DNA of 64,000 nt from Siphonodentalium dalli. Taxonomy: Eukaryota; Mollusca; Scaphopoda; Gadilida; Siphonodentaliidae. The notes beneath the pieces were generated by a model, which was given only the letters and a program-made list of their open reading frames with translations, was not told the origin of the DNA and made no database searches. This document shows positions 1 to 13,815 of the stretch, piece by piece. The position numbers and the translations under genes were made by a program. The number at the start of each line of letters is the position of its first letter. Position 1 is the first letter of the stretch. The stretch spans positions 148,435,577-148,499,576 of the forward strand of contig CP136065.1 of the NCBI GenBank assembly GCA_032622095.1, written 5' to 3'.

Positions 1-1700
1 GTGGTAGACGTTAATGACACTGTAGATCAACTTGATGTTGATCCCTCGTCACTGCGGCGCCGTTTCTCATCAGATCTGAGCCAAACTTCGTACCTAGAAG
101 TACTATGGCCATGTTATTAACTTGAACCTGGCCCCCATTACGTCAAACATCGCGTCCTGATGTTAATGACATTGTAGCTCAATGTGATGGTGGTCCATCG
201 TCATTCATCCGCTGTTTATCGGCAGATCGGGACGAAACTTGATACATAGACGTATTTAGGCAATGTTATTTATGTGGACCTGATCCCGATTACCTCAGAC
301 GTCGCGTTCTGACCTTAATGACGTTGTAGCTCAATTTGATATTGGTCCCTCGTCACTGCTGTGCCGTTTTTCGGCAGATATGAGCGAAACTTCGTACATA
401 GAAGTACTATGGCCATGTTATTAACTTGGACCTGGTTCCCATTACGTCAGATGTCGCGTTCTGACGTTAATGACGTTGTAGCTCAACCTGATGGTAGTCC
501 ATCGTCACTCATCCGCTGTTTATCGACAGATCTGGACGAAACGTGGTACATAGACGTATTGTGGCCATGTTGTTGATGTGGACCAGGTCCCGATTACGTT
601 AGCCGTCGCGTCCTGGCGGAATGACTTTATCGGCAGATCAGTTCGAAACATGGTACGCATTGTGGCCATGTTATTTATGTGGACCTGGTCCCGAGTACCT
701 CAGACGTGCTGTGCCGTTTTTCGGCAGATATGAGCGAAACTTCTCCCCTAGAAGTACTATGGCCATGTTATTAACTTGGACCTGGTCCCCATTACGTCAG
801 ATGTCGCGTTCTGACGTTAATGACGTTGTAGCTTAACCAGATGGTGGTCCATCGTCACTCATCCGCTGTTTATCGACAGATCGGGACGAAACTTGGTACA
901 TATACGTATTGTGGCCATGTTATTGGTGTGGACCAGGTCCAGATTACGTTAGCCGTCCTGGCGGAATGACTTTGTAGCTCAACGGGTTGTGATCCATCGT
1001 CACTCATCCGCTGTTTCTAGAAGTACTATGGCCATGTTATTAACTTGGTCCTAGTCCCCATTACACCAGTCGTCGCGTTATGATGCTAATGGCGTTGTAG
1101 CTCAACTCGATGATGGTCCCTCGTCACTCCTCCGCAATTTATAGGTAGATCAGTTCGAAACTTGGTACATAGACGTATTGTGGCCATGTTATTAACTTGG
1201 ACCTGGTCCCGATTACCTCAGACGTCGCGTTCTGACGTTAATGACGTTGTAGCTGAACTTGATATTGGTCCCTCGTCACTGCTGTTTTTCGGCAGATATG
1301 AGCGAGACTTGGCACATAGAAGTGCTGTGGCCATGTTTTGAAACTTGGGCCTGGTCGCGATAATATCGGATGTCGCGTTCTGACGTTAATGACATTGCGC
1401 ATCAACTTGACAGACCGGGGAGAAACGTATCAAGAAGTAGCATGGTCATGTTAGTAACACGGACCTAGTCGCGATTACGTCGGACGTCTCGTTCTGAGGT
1501 TAATAACATTGTAGCTCAACTTGGTGTTGTTTCACCGTCTCCCGACAGATCGGGACAAAATCTTGTATCTAAGGGTACTTCGGTCAGGTTAATTGGATGG
1601 TCTTGGTAGCGATTGCCCCACACGTCGGGCTCTGACGTTAATGGCTTTGTAGCTGCAGCTGCACTCCATCTATAAATCGGGACATAACCGAGGGGTATTT
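1..1700 (+). repeat. ~151-bp satellite array, block A
   Basis: About eleven diverged tandem copies of a unit of about 151 bp. Each carries the anchors 'gttaatgacgttgtagctca', 'ccctcgtcact', 'ctatggccatgttatt' and 'attacgtcagacgtcgcgt'. The anchor 'ttaatgac' recurs near 11, 163, 313 and 465. Two alternating subtypes are visible ('acttcgtacctagaagtac' versus 'acatagacgtattgtgg'), which suggests dimeric higher-order units. The first bases match the satellite entry point at about 17,296, so position 1 is probably close to an array or element edge. Short open frames of about 70 codons arise from the repeat and are not genes. Confidence 0.9.
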
Positions 1701-2788
1701 TGCGTCTCAAATTGGAAATAGAAAGATGGCGCGATTCTATCGTCCCGATAAAAATCAGTTACAACGTGTTGATTTCGCTTTCAAGTTTTGCCGAAACATG
1801 CTTTATTTCAAAGAGGCGGCTTCGTAGACGTTTTGGTTTTCCGCGAACCTCGACAATCATTATGGTTTATGGATAATCTGGAGAGCGATCATGATTTTCA
1901 AATCAGGTACGTATCATAACAAAAACAAATTAACGGCTTGTTTAAAGTGGCATTGTCTACATGCTTTCGAAAATATATATGTGTCAGTTTCATTGCAGGT
2001 AATGAATTCAGCATGTCGGGAAACCCGGGCCCGGTGGGCGTTTTTGTGGTTTCACTACTGCAGCGATTAATGAAATATCGTGCGAAAAAGGTGTCCCGTC
2101 ACATTTTGGTCTTAAAACGCACACAGCTTGACTGCGTGTCTCTTTTTTCGTGCGTGTAAGACCAATGTGACACAAATGTTACTTCCGGGGGAGAATTATA
2201 GTTGGTCGACTTTTTCGATCTTCGGCTTCTTCTGTGCACGGTATCTCGTTAACCTCTCCGGGAAAAAAATCATAAACATTGTCGCAAAGGTTTCCTTAAA
2301 TTGTCACTAGACACTGCCACTTTGACAAAAAGCAAAAATGTGCAGTCACTTTGTATTACATCCGAATGTACACTCTTATATAGCAGCCGCACTTAAAATA
2401 ATAATAAGATGACGCCCAGTGAGGCCGAGTTCTTCTGGCTACACATACATGTATATGTAGAATATTTACTGGTGTGTAACCTATTCCAACATGGTGAATC
2501 CCTCTATAACAAAAGAACGAGTCAGTCTGAATTGTCGCGATTCGCGTGGAGTATATATATGGAAGCTCAAATAATAATTTATTATGTCCACTATTAAGTT
2601 TGACCAATCAGCTTTCGTAAGTAGTGTGGCCGCACTGAACCATATGGAACAACTTATGGGATCTCCTCATGAGGCTTCCGCCATTTTGATTCGGAGAAAT
2701 TATTCACGGCCCGACTGCACTTCAATGTTAGGCCTATAACAAAGTGTTTAATTGGTTCGGGGTCGTTGGCATAATAAATACGTTATAT

Positions 2789-2880
2789 GGCGTTTAGTTG
2801 GCGGATACGTTGTCCTGCGGCCTCACCCAATATTGTTTTCACTTCGCCTCACATGACAACGTATCCGCCAACCAAACGCC
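2789..2880. repeat. hairpin / short inverted repeat
   Basis: The arm 'ggcgtttagttggcggatac' (continuing to 2814) is matched in inverted orientation at 2855-2880. The stem is 26 bp with one mismatch, around a loop of about 40 nt. It could be a small foldback MITE; no clear target-site duplication was found. Confidence 0.6.
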
Positions 2881-3884
2881 CTGTAACTTATAGTATGCAC
2901 CCGTGGTGATGGTCAGACGACATCCAGCGTAATCGTCCTATAACGGATGTTGACATATGTGACCAGATAAAATTTCGTTATTTGGCTTGGCTAGCAATGT
3001 TTGTCTAGCAAAAGTAACCGGTAATCGGTAATGCCAATAAGGAGTTCGTCGCCAACAGCGCACCAAGGCGAATCGGTGATGACCTTTGTTTTTCTATTAG
3101 TAGTGACTACGGCTGCTTTTGAATATTGTCTGTCTTAAATTAAAGTTTTGTCAAGTATAAGTACTAATAACCATCTATTTCAAGGTTTTTATATCACTTT
3201 GAGATGAGTGTTGAAAGTTATATAATTGTACAATAAATGCAATAGTACTAGTACTAGATGATTCAATGATGGATTCGCTGAATTTCATTTTACATCAAAT
3301 TGTTTACCAAAACTTAAAAGAGATGGTTGGGTGAAATGGGTGGCTTGGTGGAAATGTTCGAGGACGATGGCGTGTCTCAGATGTGACGCCACAAGGACCA
3401 CCGACCAGCAGTGGTCACCAAAAAAAAAACCAAAACAAAACACGGCCTTCTAATTTCACAATCTCGACAAATGGTGAACGCATTAAGTCACTTGAACAAT
3501 TATTTGAGTGTGTTTTATTGAAGGGCATAGCGCTGTAGGCGTCGAACATACTAAATGTACCCCATGTTGTCATTTCCCTTGCACAAGATAAAATCGAACC
3601 CCTTCATCGTATGTGCAAGTAGGGTCTTGGTCGATGCATGCCAATAGGTTAGTGTGGAATGTTCTGAACGCCCACTGTTTTCTCAAATTCGAGAACCGAG
3701 GTTATTCGGGTTACACCATTAATATTTTAAAACGCCGGGAGTGCTAGAGTAACATCCAGCTGATTCGAACTTAGGAGGTTTTTTGTCTCTTCTGTAAATT
3801 GAAGATATATTTTGGTCGGACAATAGACATTTTTTTTACCAATATAGTATGGTCGTTGTACGCAAAAATGGGGTTGACCCAGAA

Positions 3885-4090
3885 AAATTGTTAAAGAAGC
3901 GATCTTGGTGTCATTCAACGCGGGATAATCTCTGGTACAACATATCCAAAATCCGCTTTGGGGACAATCCAGGATCCAATATGGCGTCCAACATGGCCGC
4001 CCTTAGTCAAAAGAGAGCCTGGTTGAGAAATTATTCGATTATAATGAGAACAAATATTGCCATATGTATACAAATAACTTTAAGGGTACA
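3885..4090 (+). repeat. diverged fragment of the foldback family at 47.6-53.0 kb
   Basis: The order of landmarks 'acatatccaaaatccgcttt', 'atggcgtccaacatggc', 'attataatgagaac' and 'atatgtataca' matches the outer part of the terminal inverted repeat near 47,700-47,830, with substantial divergence. The open frame across it is a by-product. Confidence 0.55.
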
Positions 4091-5589
4091 ATCGAGATGG
4101 CACCAAGGCGGTCTGACAGTGGTAACTTTTTACGAGTAAGATAATGGTCAGGGTTAATCTTTTCTAAAGTGACGTTATTGATACGAGGAATATAAACGTG
4201 TGATTTAAAGACGCGAAATTCTTGCCGTTTGTGTGAGAGATGGGGGGGGGGGGGTAATACATATGATAATAATTTGTTCAGTTGCCGAATACCACCAAAC
4301 TTATATATAATCATCTCCATTATACAATGCATGCATGAGTCTAATAGACGTGGTTTATATATGGCACAAGTGGTTCGATTCAAGTCATGCATGAGGGGAG
4401 TTGCGACAAAGTCTATACAAATATATTAATAGCACTGATTCCACCAAATCCATGCACGTTCGTCTCTAATGACATGATTAATTATATCACATTTGGAGCC
4501 GTTTTGGGTATTAGATGGGGAGAGGAGATTCACTAGCATATATAAGAGTGTTCAATTCGCCGATATCCAACAAAGTTATATATAGTCATCTCCCAGGCCA
4601 TCTCCATGTCGTTATAAGGAGTGGTTGGCATTCCAATTTCACAATCTCGACAAATTGTGACCGAATTAAGTCACTTGAACAATTATATCTTCTCAACTGT
4701 CATATTTATATGGGGATGGAAATCAGGGCATTCCTATAATGATCTACATGTATCTAGCAACACAGATACATAGAAGAAAGCATTAAAAGTATATTTATAT
4801 CAATCTATTTAAGAGCTACATATATTCATTCAAACTGAGGGACCTTGAATCGTCAGAGGATTGCATATTAGAATGGCTCATGTATATATTATAACACGAT
4901 TGAGTCTGTCTCATTCAATATAGTTTCCACAAAAACAGTTACAATTGACAAGAGCTATGGAAATGTAGTGCAGGCCTGTTCAAAAATAGTGGCCACAGTG
5001 TGCAGTCAAATCTGGTTACTTCTGAGATAAAGGAAAACACAGTCCGTAGCACATGACTTTTCAGGATCCTCTGACAAGTGTATATCTGCCCGATACAGAG
5101 GATTTCTTTCATATTTTAGAACAGACGCATCGCCTAACATAAACAATTAAAAATCTCGCTGTGTCGGACACATGTAGCTGCTATATAAATGCATAACATC
5201 ATTTCTTTTAAACTGAAAATGATTAGCCAGTATATATATAGCACCAGAACAGAGGAGCACCTGGACATATCTTTAAGACATCTGTATCTTCATGAAGATG
5301 TGATAAACTAGATTCATTGATTGATACATCTCTATGTAAAACACAATTGTCGTCTTTTATTGTTTCGAACTAATGTGTTTATGGTGTTCATGTTTCATGC
5401 TATAACGTCTGAATTATACGCAGTTGTAAATAAATAAATACTTCTATATTATGGGAGTGAATAAACGCGATAAACAAAATTATAATCGCTCCGACCTGAC
5501 AAGGTGGGCCCTACTTATATTCCAAGTGTAAGAATCATGTTTTGTGATGCCATTTTGATATACAATTTATGAGAATACGTGTAACACTT

Positions 5590-5678
5590 TGAGAGCACGA
5601 GTATTCTCTATTCCCACCAAATATCCACAGAGGGTTTCACACCACTTTAACCTGGGCAACGCCGGGTAACCCTGCTAG
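5590..5678 (+). mobile_element. Helitron-like 3' end
   Basis: A GC-rich short hairpin ('cctgggcaacgccggg') is followed by 'taaccctg' and then CTAG directly before T. This is the terminal arrangement expected of a Helitron inserted between A and T. The 5' (TC) end was not located, so the length is unknown and the start given is nominal. Confidence 0.45.
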
Positions 5679-6310
5679 TAATTCATATATACCGGTATAA
5701 GGGATAGGGGTGGTAGCAACTGATTTATAATAAATCATATAAACCGGTATTTCTTATTTTAAGGAATAGTTAGGTATGTTAGTCTCTGATTTATAGTAAT
5801 TCATGTATACCGGCCATTACGTATTAGAAGGGATAGGGGTGCTACCACTGATTTATAATAATTCATATATACCGGCATTACTTATGATAAGGGATAGGGG
5901 TGGTATAGCCTCTGATTTATAGTAATTCATATATACCAGTATTCCTTATTATAAGGGATAGATGGTTGTAGCCTGTGATTTGTAGATTTATAGTAATTCA
6001 TATATAACGGTATTCCTTATTTTTAGTGGTAGGGGCGGTAGTCTCTGATTTATAATAATTCATATAAACCGATAATTCTTTTTGTAATGGATAGCTAGGG
6101 GGTGATAGTCTCTGGTTTATAGTAAGTACTATATAAGGGGTTGGGGTGCGACCACTGATTTTTAATAATTCATATATGCATTACTTATGATAAGTGGTAG
6201 GGTTGGTATTGCCTCTGATTTATAGTAATTCATATATACCTGCATTCCTTATTATAAGGGGTAGGGGTGGTAGTCTCTGATTTATAATAATGCATGTATA
6301 CCGGTATTTA
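5676..6310 (+). repeat. ~67-bp tandem repeat, about nine copies
   Basis: Repeated unit with landmarks 'tgatttataataattcat', 'atataccggtatt', 'cttattataaggg' and 'ataggggtggtag', recurring about every 65-70 bp with moderate divergence. AT-rich, with no coding potential. Confidence 0.85.
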
Positions 6311-8260
6311 CATACATGGTATACACATACATGACAATTGGTTGCACATATAACATTTATTTGTAGCGCCTATTATAGTATATTATATACCTATATATAC
6401 TATATACATCCTCATATACATGTACAAATATAGTCGCACTGCAATCACGCACATACATATACATAAGTTGTACTGTATTTTAGTATATATGTATAATATA
6501 CCGGTTATATGGGCCTTTATATTTACGCGTCACCATTTTGTGACGGTAACCGGGCTGCACCTTTAAATAAATTTACCGATGTATTAGATTCGACACGACG
6601 AAAATGCGTCCGTCTGAAACAAAATTTACCGCAGTCGCGTCACTGACGGATTTAATACAATTAGATTCGAGTCGACAAAAATCGGTCGTTTGGAACGGGC
6701 CTAACCAGCTTATCTTGTGCACGTTAATATCGGCGTAGCCCGAGTTCCTGACAGCCGGAGGAAACCCGGGCTAACATCTGCAGAGGGAAATATGACAACA
6801 ATAATTGTCAGCCCGATGAATCCATTTATGGCAACGAAAATTGCCTTTAAATTGTCGACGAGTGGACAATGCCACATTATTTGTACTATTTTCAACGCAT
6901 GTAAATATTCAAACCCCGGCCATTAATGTGTGGTATAAATGCATTCTTGTCGCGACTGTCGATTTGTCATACATGGCCAAATATTTATGTAAACGCAAAG
7001 CGTCCAGAGAAGTTAAGGTTAATTACATACGAAATTATTCAGTTGTTGGGCCCATGTATGTGTAGGCATATTCTACCGCGATTTAAGACCATGCGCACTT
7101 AACGGGTAATACAACAGTCCACGTGAGACATCCATACATAATGAATTTTGTTTTTGTATTCCTGTCATATTCGCTACTAATACATGGTGGAGGAGATGGT
7201 CTCCCGACGCTTTGGACCACCCCGAGCGTTTCGTGCTAGAACTACTCAGTCTATTACAAATTCGTTAATAATAAAAGATATCGCTCATCCGCTTGCGATA
7301 TATTTTTACCGCGGTTTAAAATGCCATGCACACGTAACACGGTAACAGGTAATAACTAAATCCACATGAGGCATCCGCACCCATGGGATTTGTATATATA
7401 TATTGTCACTTTGTTTCGGCTTGATTGGGATCTTATTTCTGCACAATAAGTCACATATAGCTATTAGAACATTCGATCGCCCATTCGCGGCGCGATGGTA
7501 TGTTTGACGTGATTTAATATACCGAGTGCCTCTAAGACCTCACATGAAGAAAATATTTTCGACCCGCCCATATATTCCTTCATTGAGATAATATAAGAAA
7601 GCCACTTAGCTGACTACTAAGAATATCGCCCATTCGCGCGTGACATATACTTTAATAAACTGCCCTTAACGGTGATAACAAATATTGAAATCCATACGAA
7701 GTATCCATATTGTACATGAATGGTGTCTGTATATATGTCGGTTGTTATTAACGTATGATTCACATTCGATGTGATAAATGTTCATTTATTTAGTATATAA
7801 TATGTCAAGATAGAGAAATGTACCCATTCGCATCAAGAAAGCGCCCATACAAGTGGGAATTAATCATGAACATATTCCTTTATTTGGGTCATATCTCGAA
7901 GCATAGCTATTCACACAGGAAATCGCCCATTCGCATACGAAAGTTGTGTTTGATGTGTCCGGTGCCTTAACAGTGAATACAACATCTACGTAAGAAATCC
8001 ACACGAGGGGTTTATGTAGAAGGAGAAACTTGTTTCTTCACAAGTGGGTTCTTAACACTTTCGCAAACACTTCATTACTAGCTGACAACTTTTGTAATAA
8101 AAAGCCAGTTTTTTGTAATAATCCGGGTTCTTTCAAAGGTGGTGGAATTTTGTTTTGAAAAGTGGGAGCTTATGGTTTTTCTTACAAAAGTGGATATTTC
8201 AGATTATTAGAAGGGGTAACCAACTTGGTCAAAAAAATTAATACGCCATGGCGATCGCCC
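6310..8260. other. gene-free stretch
   Basis: AT-rich sequence with recurring short phrases ('atcgcccattcgc', 'gaggcatccgcac') that suggest an old, diverged repeat of a few hundred bp between 7080 and 8000. No exon, RNA gene or intact mobile element recognised. Confidence 0.4.
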
Positions 8261-8261
8261 A

Positions 8262-8925
8262 TAACAATTTTACTACAAAACTCGTCAATTTTCACCACAA
8301 AGCTCGTCAATTTTACCACAAATCTCGTCGATTTTACTACAAAACTCGTCGATTTTACTACAAAACTCGTCGATTGTTACTACAAAAAACTCGTCGATTG
8401 TTACTACAAAAATTGTCAATTTTACCACAAAACTCGTCAATTGTCACCAAAAAACTCGTCAATTTTACCACAAATCTCGTCAATTTTACCACAAAACTCG
8501 TCAATTGTTACTACAAAACTCGTCGATGTTACTACAAAACTCGTCAATTGTTACTACAAAACTCGTCGATTGTTACTATAAAACTCTTCAATTTTACCAC
8601 AAAACTCGTCAATTGTTACTACGAAACTCGTCAATTGTTACTACAAAACTCGTCAATTGTTACTACAAAACTCGTCGATTTTACTACAAAACTCGTCAAT
8701 TTTACAACAAATCACGTCGATTTTACTACAAAACTCGCCAATTGTCACCACAAAACTCGTCAATTTTACTACAAATCTCGTCGATTTTACTACAAAACTC
8801 GTCGATGTTACTACAAAACTCGTCAATTGTTACTACAAAACTCGTCGATGTTACTACAAAACTCGTCGATTTTTAATACAAAACTCGTCAATTTAACCAC
8901 AAAACTCGTCAAGTCAACGTCAAGT
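8262..8925 (+). repeat. ~20-bp minisatellite ('actcgtcgat' repeat)
   Basis: About thirty-two units of 19-22 bp with the form 'actacaaaactcgtcgattt', in which the third part varies (attttacc / attgttac / atgttac). The array runs directly into the ~151-bp satellite at about 8930. It gives a 226-codon open frame rich in Tyr, Lys and Arg, which is a consequence of the unit rather than a protein gene. Similar units form the foldback arms at 16.7-17.3 kb and the copy at 17.8-18.0 kb. Confidence 0.92.
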
Positions 8926-9597
8926 TGAGTTACAACGTAATTACTTCACAACGCGACGTCCGCGGTAATCGCGACCAGGTCCAAGTTAATAACATAGTCA
9001 TAATTCCTCTAGGTCCGAAGTTTCGCCCCGATATGTCGAGAAACGACGGATGAGTGCCGACGGACCAACATTAGATTGAGCTACAACGCCATTAACGTCA
9101 GGACGTGCGACGTTTTGACGTAATGGGGACCAGGTCCACATAAATAACATGGCCACAATGCGTTCATATCTGCCGAAAAACGGTACAGCAGTGACGAGGG
9201 ACCAATATCAAGTTCAGCTACAACGTCATTAACGTCAGAACGCGACGTCTGAGGTAATCGGGACCAGGTCCACATAAATAACATAGCCACAATACGTCTA
9301 TGTACCAAGTTTCGAACTGATCTGCCGATAAACTGCGGAGGAGTGACGAGGTACCATCATCCAGTTGAGCTATAACGTCATTAACGTCATAACGCGACAT
9401 CTGACGTAATGGGGACTATGTCCAAGTTAATAACATGGCCATAGTACTTCTATGTACGAAGATTCGCTCATATCTGCCGAAAAACGGCACAGCAGTGACG
9501 AAGGGCCAATATCGAGTTGAGCTACAACGTCAATAACGTCGGAACGCGACGTCCGAGGTAATCGCGACCAGGTCCAAGTTAATAGAAAACTTAATCA
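8926..9597 (-). repeat. ~151-bp satellite array, block B
   Basis: Four to five copies of the same satellite as block A, in opposite orientation ('gagctacaacgtcattaacg', 'aataacatggccatagtact'). From 8992 the order and sequence of monomers closely match block C from 15,181. The array stops at a hairpin at 9587-9626. Confidence 0.9.
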
Positions 9598-9626
9598 GAT
9601 TTCGCGAAGCGAAATCTGAAAGTTTT
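9587..9626. repeat. hairpin at the end of satellite block B
   Basis: The stem 'cagatttcgc' (9596-9605) pairs perfectly with 'gcgaaatctg' (9609-9618) around the loop GAA. An outer stem 'aaaactt'/'aagtttt' extends it. It sits exactly where the satellite ends. Confidence 0.7.
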
Positions 9627-10762
9627 CATGACGGTAACGCGCATGAGATCCGTATACCTATGAAGCTGTATTATTGTGTTCTTTATATAGTTCACGTTAC
9701 CTGAGAATAGTATCAGAGCACGCGCTTAACGTAACGTAAAGTGGCGCTCTCTTAAATGAAAGGCGCAATAAAAACGATTTTCCTATTGGTCAGATTGTCT
9801 ATCTTAACAAATCAGATTTGACGTTGCATAGACATGGTTGTTGCTAAGCCTTGTAGTTCAAATACAGAACTCACCACCTCGGCGTTAGTATTTCCACAAA
9901 TGACCTATTATCACACAACAAAAGGATGAGATGAAAACTATATACATAGAAGGTGAGTGATCTAAATAAAAAATTGTACTTCATATATTGTTTCGGACCG
10001 AAAAATGTCACCAAAACACATCTTTTACTGTGATTTGAGACTTCCGTTGTTTGAGTCTGACTTGGTCAAGTTTGTGTTTGAAACTGACATTTTCAAACTC
10101 TGAGTCTTTGTTATTGCCGTTCATGTTTCAATGAATGATTAACTGAAAGTTAACTTTGCAAGATAACTAGATCATAGGTGCCATCAACTGAATGAATTTA
10201 ATCGCAAAAATGCGTCTAATTTATCAATTCTCAGCAGTCTCTGTTCCAACTCCAAAGCTTAACAACAGTTGTCATTACTTAGCGAAGACCGGGAAAAAAA
10301 ATCAAAACACATTTCCGGTTATTCCAACAAGGTGAAGGACAATGTCGGGACAATTCTCAAAACAAAAATTAAAATCCTTGAAATTGAAATGAAATTAGGC
10401 TTCATCTTGGACGTGAGGAATTATTCTGACTTCGTCTTTTCAACGTGGATTTAGTGGGCGTTAGTTCAAAATTATCTGATTCTAATTAATGGCCAGATTA
10501 CCGGTGAATACCGTGAATCGTGATCACATTTACCAGTTTACACTACTCACTTGTCACAACCTGACAACGTGAATTCAAGGATTGTACTATTTGTATATAC
10601 ATTCCGCTTTGTTTAATTTGAATGTGAATACTACTAGTGCTAGTTTTGTGAAAGTAACATAAATAGGATACATATAAAATACACGGAGACACGCTTGTCC
10701 CAAACGACATATCAACACAAGTAAGACTAAGAAGAAGTAAGATGGATGCTGATTGTTTATGT

Positions 10763-12152
10763 CTAGATCATGCCATGATTCATGAATCTCTACTAAAGCT
10801 AGAACGCCGTAGAGATCATATTCCACCTTTACAATTCCCAGGAAGTTTTTTTAAGTTTTGACAGGGAACCTTATAAAGTAACGCGGGGAATGTACTTTGT
10901 TCATACCTGTTGTTTAATGATTTATTCATCGGTAAGTGAAGTTCCCAGCTCGAGATTATATTATTTACATGACTTTTGAGACCCGATTCCGCGATAAATA
11001 TTTATTTTATTCCGTGTCACGAAAATTATTGTCGTAAGGCCAAAGTAAAAAGATACTATGTTTCCGTACAACGACCGACCCTAAACTTTTTATTGATATT
11101 TTGGGAAAATGTCAATATTTTCTAAAATTTACTGTTTTTTACCACTAATGCTCATAAATATTGATGACCTTTAGTGTGCAAAACACATGGTTTCTAACAT
11201 ATCCCTGTGAAAAGTGACCATGAATTGACGGCTGCCTCAAAGGCCCCAGGTGTGCGATGGGTTGTGGATTGATGGGCATACATTTTGCAATTTTAATTTC
11301 ATGAGAGTGTATCTCAGACTATCTCCTGCCTGCTTTTACACTAAATTTACAGTGCTTTATGTCTTGTTTGGGACTTATGGAACACTATCAACAGACATGG
11401 TGGGTATATATATATACATGTATAGAGGTTATCACCACATATGTTAGGGGTATAGCTACTGTCTCCAAAAACCAGGCATGCTCGGTGGACGTACTGGCTA
11501 CCCCCCAGACAATGGAATGTAGTCGTCACAATACAAATACAGTACAGTATATATAATGGCGGTATTATTGGTAAAATTCTTATAAAAAGTTAGTGACATC
11601 AATTTCCTACCAAGTTTATAGCCACATTTATGAAAATGTGCTACATGTCATGTAAAAAACATACCTAAGCATGAAATTTGATTTTTTTTATCAACCTTAA
11701 TGTATATTTCCAGTTTCCACTGTGTTGATCAAGTAATACTTTCCCCACAACACGGGTTGGCATGTTATTTCACTTCGGTCGATGTAGTTCAATATTTCTG
11801 CAGCTGGATAAAAAATATCGAAATAAAATTAAAAACAAAAATTTCCCTACCTACCAGTGTACCTACCTACCCTAATTTTTTCGCTCCGTTACCGAAAACA
11901 TACAATCTTTTTTCTTTGGCCTAAGCGACATAACGCGAAAGCAATTCTGTAATATCGAGCTGGGAACTTCACGTACCGATGACTAAATAATTAAGCCACA
12001 GGTACATGAACAAAGAAGTACATTCCCCATGTTATTTTTTTTTACTTTATAAGGTTCCCTGTCAAAACTTAAAAAAAGTTCCCGGGTTTTGTACAGGTGA
12101 AATATGATCTCTACGGGCGTCAGCTTTAGTAGAGATTCATGGCATGATCTAG
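10763..12152. mobile_element. foldback DNA element, copy 1
   Basis: Terminal inverted repeats of roughly 190 bp begin with 'ctagatcatgccatg' and include 'gtagagatcatattccacc', 'ttgacagggaaccttataaa' and 'gaagttcccagctcgag'. The right arm is at about 11,950-12,152. The flanks share TTTATG (10,756-10,761 and 12,153-12,158), a possible target-site duplication. No transposase is visible inside, so it is non-autonomous. A second member of the family lies at 43,845-46,228. Confidence 0.75.
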
Positions 12153-13693
12153 TTTATGGCATGATGACATGTAAATCCTACCACACAGTGGCGCTCTCTA
12201 TTTGTGGAACTTTTGGGCAAATTGCATGCTGCTTCGGGGAAGGTTGTGCAAACTTACTGTAATTTCTACATTTCAGTCCGTTTATACCTATAATTCAAGT
12301 TATTTGAATTGTGTTTTGCTGCGTACATGCAATGCATATTCTGAACTGATAGTGTGCCTTTTTTTTGGAACTTCTCCGGGTACCAAATTCATTTGTTACA
12401 GAGTGTTTATTTTAGCTTAGGTGTGGAATAGGATGCTATTATAAATGAGAAACAAAATTATCATTATACGAGGTCACCATTCGTCACTGCGTGTTGAAAT
12501 TTCAATAATTTTTCCAAGTCTAAAAGACTAAATTGAATCGCGATATGCATATAATATCATATCATTAGCACCAATAGTGCTATCAAGTACCAATCGCTAG
12601 TAGCAGAAGTGTACATGCAATATCCAGTTCATTGAATGAATCATGAGTATAGCCTGGTTGAAATATTACTGTGTGACGAGTCACACTCGTCTTCGGGCTA
12701 TTGAGGCCATGTATGCATGGTGTTATGAACGGTTTGTATTGTGAATGGGTTAAATTATCTGCTCGTAAACCCTCACAGTAGACAATTTTATACCAGGTTC
12801 TATTCAGTATTCAGAAATAGCTCGCAATGGAAATTTGCATGGTACATATTTTGTTAAGATTTTTTGGTCAAAGGTGGTAGCCGTATATTTGGTTTAAATA
12901 ACCATCAGTGGCAGTGCTTTGGTTTGTTTTGTCCATCAGTCTGTCTGGATCACTTTATGTTTTACTTTTACAAACATATTTCAGAGTTAATAAATGGCTG
13001 ATATATAGAGTCCTGACGAATCTTCCAAAAATGAGGACTTAGCCCACCAGATGTACACAGGTACAATGAACCTAAATGCCTGACTTAAATAACTAATAGT
13101 TGTATTAAATGCTATTTCTAAACTAGAATGCACTCAGAGAGATGTCAACGTGCGCAAAAAGGTAATAATTACAAAATAATTTCACTGTATTTTACTTAAT
13201 TTATGTAATTTAATTTAATGTTAGCAAAACAAGACAATTACCATTTCTCATTTCATCACAGATAAAAGGCAAATTACTATATTAATCATTTAAGTAATTA
13301 AAACCAATTCCATGTTGCCGAAAGGATGAGACTTTAATATCGATTACAGTTTTATTTTCAGCGGCATATTTTCATTTTCATTTTCCGATAGTCAAAGTTG
13401 ACCGAAGGAGCAATTATAAGAAATAATTAATACCATTTATGTAAATATTGATAACAGCCAATATGCAACAATAAATATCAAGAATTAATCAATAATTAAT
13501 CAATAACGATCATTTTATGTAACAATAAACTCTTCAAACGGTGTCAACCAATGCGTTTTGTTTTTGTTACGTCATTCGTCGTATTTGACCCGGAACTCGG
13601 TTGAAGGTTAGGCTATTCAGCCAATTGCGTCGAATTACGAAATCGCGTTTTGAATGTCTCTTTTCCCGCATGATAAATAGAGGATCTCACATG

Positions 13694-13815
13694 AGTTCCT
13701 ATTTTATACGGAATTTATCAACCGAGTTCACTAAATTCGATTTGAGCCGAGGTTTACCGAGGCTCAAATAGAATTTAGAGGACGAGGTTGATAAATTACG
13801 TATAAAATAGGACGA
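13694..13815. repeat. imperfect 57-bp-arm hairpin
   Basis: The left arm, from 'cctattttatacggaattta' through 'ttgagccgagg', is repeated in inverted orientation through 'cgtataaaatagg', with a loop of only a few bases. Probably a foldback MITE. No target-site duplication identified. Confidence 0.7.

Larger units (their letters stand above)
1700..5640. other. gene-free repeat-bearing stretch
   Basis: No coding exon recognised. It contains a hairpin at 2789-2880, an old fragment of the foldback family found in GRWD1 intron 5 (about 3885-4090), a poly-G run near 4241 and AT-rich sequence that leads to a Helitron-type 3' end at 5678. Confidence 0.5.

Noticed and set aside
361-836. Open frames of about 71 codons in the satellite (also at 9,081-9,400 and 15,187-16,446)
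   Set aside because: They repeat with the satellite unit, shift phase because the unit is not a multiple of three, and have no coding signature.
8248-8928. 226-codon open frame, and regular ~20-bp spacing reminiscent of CRISPR
   Set aside because: The frame is a direct result of the minisatellite unit, and parallel frames exist in other phases. Units abut with no unique spacers, so it is neither a gene nor CRISPR.
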